Assembly (NCBI RefSeq): GCF_002726155.1
Contig: NZ_PBSH01000004.1
Location: 62,001 to 126,000, forward strand
Direction: 5' to 3'
DNA length: 64,000 nucleotides
From: Alcanivorax sp.
GTDB lineage: Bacteria > Pseudomonadota > Gammaproteobacteria > Pseudomonadales > Alcanivoracaceae
The position numbers and the translations under genes are program-made. The notes under the pieces were generated by a model. The model was given only the letters and a program-made list of their open reading frames with translations, did no database searches and was not told where the DNA came from. Every line of letters starts with the position of its first letter. Positions within the stretch are counted from its first letter, which is position 1. Positions 62,093 to 64,000 of this stretch are shown here, one piece after another.

Positions 62093-62869
62093 TCAAGACT
62101 CCCTGTTCTGCTGGCCCCAGCGGGCCACCGGTACCGGCACCACGGTATTGCGTGGCACCTTGCGTTGTCGTGTGGCCAACGGACGCACTACGCCGGCCCG
62201 TTTTCTTGCCACCAGAAGGTATGTATTGCCGTGACGCGGCCAGAGGAAACGGCCCAGCCAGTCCAGCAGGCGCACCCGGCTACGGCCACGATCGGACAGC
62301 GGCATAGTATAGAAGCCACTGGCCATGCCATCGACCTCAAATCCCAGAACCTGCAACCAGTCGGTTAACCTGTTGGGGCGATAATAGCGCCCCATCCACC
62401 CCGGAGACTTCCACCAGAGCAGCCACCGGGCCAGCCCCATCACACTGACGGGATGAAACCCGATGATCGCCATCTTGCCGCCCGGCGCCATGCAGCGCGA
62501 CGCTTCACGCAGTGCCTGATGAGGGTCCGCGGCAAAATCCATGGTGTGGTGCAGCAACAGCACATCCACACTGCTTTTCGCGATCGGCAACAGATCCAGC
62601 CGCGACTGCAGTTTCACCCCGGTAAAACCAGGCGGTGCAATACTGGTTTGCCAGCGCAGCGGCGATTCCGACAGGAAATCACGGCCGCCGCCGGCGTAAA
62701 TCGCCACCGCGCGCTGCCCCGCCTGGCTGCGCAGCCACTCGGTCAGCATGGCTTTTTCTTCGCTCAACAAGGCCTGCCCGGGCTCACTGTCGAGCCATTC
62801 ATCGAAACCCCTTCCCAATTCGCCGGAGGAAGCATTGAACGAGATACGGTTGAGTGGAGGTAGCTGCAT
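62093..62869 (-). CDS. SAM-dependent methyltransferase (class I), upstream of rnhA
   Basis: 258 residues from ATG 62869; the open frame to 63007 overlaps the divergent gloB start and is rejected. Core [16 protein letters not shown] replaces the usual E/D-x-G-x-G-x-G and is degenerate, while [20 protein letters not shown] and [15 protein letters not shown] are typical of methyltransferase type 11. This gene between gloB and rnhA is conserved in gammaproteobacteria with unknown substrate. Divergent from gloB by 97 bp. Confidence 0.82.
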   Translation of the reverse strand: MQLPPLNRISFNASSGELGRGFDEWLDSEPGQALLSEEKAMLTEWLRSQAGQRAVAIYAGGGRDFLSESPLRWQTSIAPPGFTGVKLQSRLDLLPIAKSSVDVLLLHHTMDFAADPHQALREASRCMAPGGKMAIIGFHPVSVMGLARWLLWWKSPGWMGRYYRPNRLTDWLQVLGFEVDGMASGFYTMPLSDRGRSRVRLLDWLGRFLWPRHGNTYLLVARKRAGVVRPLATRQRKVPRNTVVPVPVARWGQQNRES

Positions 62870-62966
62870 AACGGACAATCTCTTGATCCATGAATGCGTG
62901 AGCCGGATGATGAAGCACCGAAACAGGTGCCAACTGACCTGCTTACAGACAGGAGCGTACCACGAC

Positions 62967-63740
62967 ATGACAGCCAGCCCTATCGCTATCCCCGCCTTCA
63001 ATGACAACTATATCTGGGCATTTCATCAACAGGATCAATGTGTTGTCGTCGATCCCGGCGACGCCGAACCAGTGGAACGCTACCTGAGCGAAAACGGGCT
63101 GTCCCTGTCCGCCCTGCTGATCACTCACCACCACCCCGACCATGTAGGCGGTATCGCAGCATTGATCAAAGACCGGGATATTCCCGTGTACGGCCCCGCG
63201 GCGGAATCCATTCCAGCCATGAGCCACCCGCTGCGCGACGGCGATACCGTCACCCCCGCCGGTACCGACCTTGCATTCTCTGTCATCGCCGTACCGGGCC
63301 ACACCCTGGGCCATATCGCCTTTTTCAACGCGGCACAGGGCTGGCTATTCTGCGGTGACACCCTCTTTGCCGGCGGCTGTGGCCGTCTGTTCGAAGGCAC
63401 GCCGGAGCAAATGCTCCACTCACTTCGGCGCCTGGCCGCCCTGCCTGATAGTACTCAGGTGTTCTGTGCCCACGAATACACCCAGGCCAACCTGACCTTC
63501 GCCGCCGCCGTCACCCCGGAAGACGCCGCCGTGCAGGCGCGCTTGCAGGCCGTCATCGATTTGCGCCAAAAAGGTAAAATCTCACTGCCTTCCACCCTCG
63601 CGGAAGAAAAAGCGACCAACCCGTTTTTACGCAGTGATGACAAAGACTTGAAAGATTCCTGTCAGCGCCACGAGCCAGAATGCGGGGATTCAGATATGCA
63701 GTGTTTTGCGGCCTTGCGTCGCTGGAAGGACAACTTTTAG
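62967..63740 (+). CDS. gloB: Hydroxyacylglutathione hydrolase GloB (glyoxalase II)
   Basis: 257 residues from ATG 62967 with AGGAG upstream. Metallo-beta-lactamase fold with LITHHHPDHVGG, PGHTLGH, CGDTLFAGGCGRLFEG and CAHEYTQANL binding two metals, and a C-terminal glyoxalase II domain. Hydrolyses S-lactoylglutathione to lactate. Upstream frame to 62748 is not used. Confidence 0.95.
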   Translation: MTASPIAIPAFNDNYIWAFHQQDQCVVVDPGDAEPVERYLSENGLSLSALLITHHHPDHVGGIAALIKDRDIPVYGPAAESIPAMSHPLRDGDTVTPAGTDLAFSVIAVPGHTLGHIAFFNAAQGWLFCGDTLFAGGCGRLFEGTPEQMLHSLRRLAALPDSTQVFCAHEYTQANLTFAAAVTPEDAAVQARLQAVIDLRQKGKISLPSTLAEEKATNPFLRSDDKDLKDSCQRHEPECGDSDMQCFAALRRWKDNF

Positions 63741-63809
63741 CGCCTCGTCCTTGCCGTGCCGCCTATCCGTCGCCAGAATGCATGAAATTTTTAGCGTTAC
63801 TCCATGATT

Positions 63810-64000
63810 ATGAAAAAAATTATTCCTTTAGCCTTTTTTCTCGGGCTGGGGGTTCTTGGTGGTTGTGCAACCAATAAGACCCTTGAAGATCTCCCCCCCA
63901 TGCCGGCAGCAGAGCCTTCCGTGGATGACGTCAACCTGGCCAACGGCATGGACGAACCCGACCCGGTAGAGGATGTCAAAAAGCAGACGACGGACAACGA
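63810..64000 (+). CDS. Lipoprotein, partial at window end, probably lytic transglycosylase MltD
   Basis: Runs off the window. KKIIPLAFFLGLGVLGGCAT gives a lipobox with cysteine at about residue 19; the visible mature part is proline- and acid-rich (LEDLPPMPAAEPSVDD). ATG 63810 or 63804; no clear ribosome-binding site. mltD follows gloB in many gammaproteobacteria, which is the only basis for the name; the catalytic domain is outside. Confidence 0.6.
   Translation, partial: MKKIIPLAFFLGLGVLGGCATNKTLEDLPPMPAAEPSVDDVNLANGMDEPDPVEDVKKQTTDN

Overview
The window reads as chromosomal DNA of a marine, lipid-using gammaproteobacterium, most likely Alcanivorax or a close relative. This is inference from gene content: Pseudomonas-like blocks (GntR regulator-prpB-prpC-acnD-prpF-prpD, fimL next to nudC, cysI-DUF934, gloB/methyltransferase/rnhA/dnaQ) lie beside a locus ordered like the Acinetobacter filA-filF genes, plus FadL-type and lipase-like genes. 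Nothing looks like a plasmid, prophage or insertion sequence, and there is no CRISPR array. Most of the window is ordinary core chromosome; the accessory part is roughly 0.9-24 kb.

Layout. 0-0.9 kb: ppsR. 1.1-7.0 kb: four minus-strand genes for exported proteins that share a short motif (L-x-x-[LM]-x4-[LM]-x-x-V-[TQ]-G) just after the signal peptide; the distal end is visibly AT-rich. 7.5-16.1 kb: a complete methylcitrate-cycle operon for propionate/propionyl-CoA, with its GntR regulator, two identical operators around a promoter, REP-like palindromes in most gaps and an internal terminator. 16.2-23.9 kb: six fil-like genes, namely a fifth motif protein (FilA-like), a C39-type cysteine peptidase, two outer-membrane barrel candidates (one FadL/OmpP1-like) and two lipoproteins. 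24.2-30.4 kb: pabB, thrH, cysB, a 5'-nucleotidase, a histone-H1-like lysine-rich protein and a PilZ-like gene paired with an unknown. 30.5-36.7 kb: DUF3108 and DUF2489 genes, a small membrane protein, mtnA-mtnB-mtnD-mtnC for methionine salvage, and an RlmG-type rRNA methyltransferase. 36.9 kb: tRNA-Pro(CGG). 37.1-49 kb: PEBP, ThpR, DMT transporter, lipase-like lipoprotein, two ABC1/UbiB-family genes, a Lon-family protease, RluA, a single-domain SET protein, an M48 lipoprotein and NfuA. 49.7-64 kb: DUF2970, cysI-DUF934, ZntB-like transporter, AcuI-type reductase, SohB, a small membrane protein, NudC, FimL, NhaB, DnaQ, RnhA, a methyltransferase, GloB and the start of a lipoprotein that is probably MltD.

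The most interesting observation concerns the motif proteins. The segment after their Sec signal peptides has hydrophobic residues at -15, -12, -7 and -4 relative to a G-x pair. That is the register of double-glycine bacteriocin leaders, which C39 peptidases recognise, and the fil-like locus encodes a C39 peptidase with an apparent full catalytic triad. This suggests an envelope system in which a C39 enzyme docks on or processes Sec-exported surface proteins that carry a relocated double-glycine-like leader. It is a hypothesis from sequence pattern only.

Start codons were chosen from ribosome-binding sites, signal peptides and usual family length, so several differ from the longest open frame.
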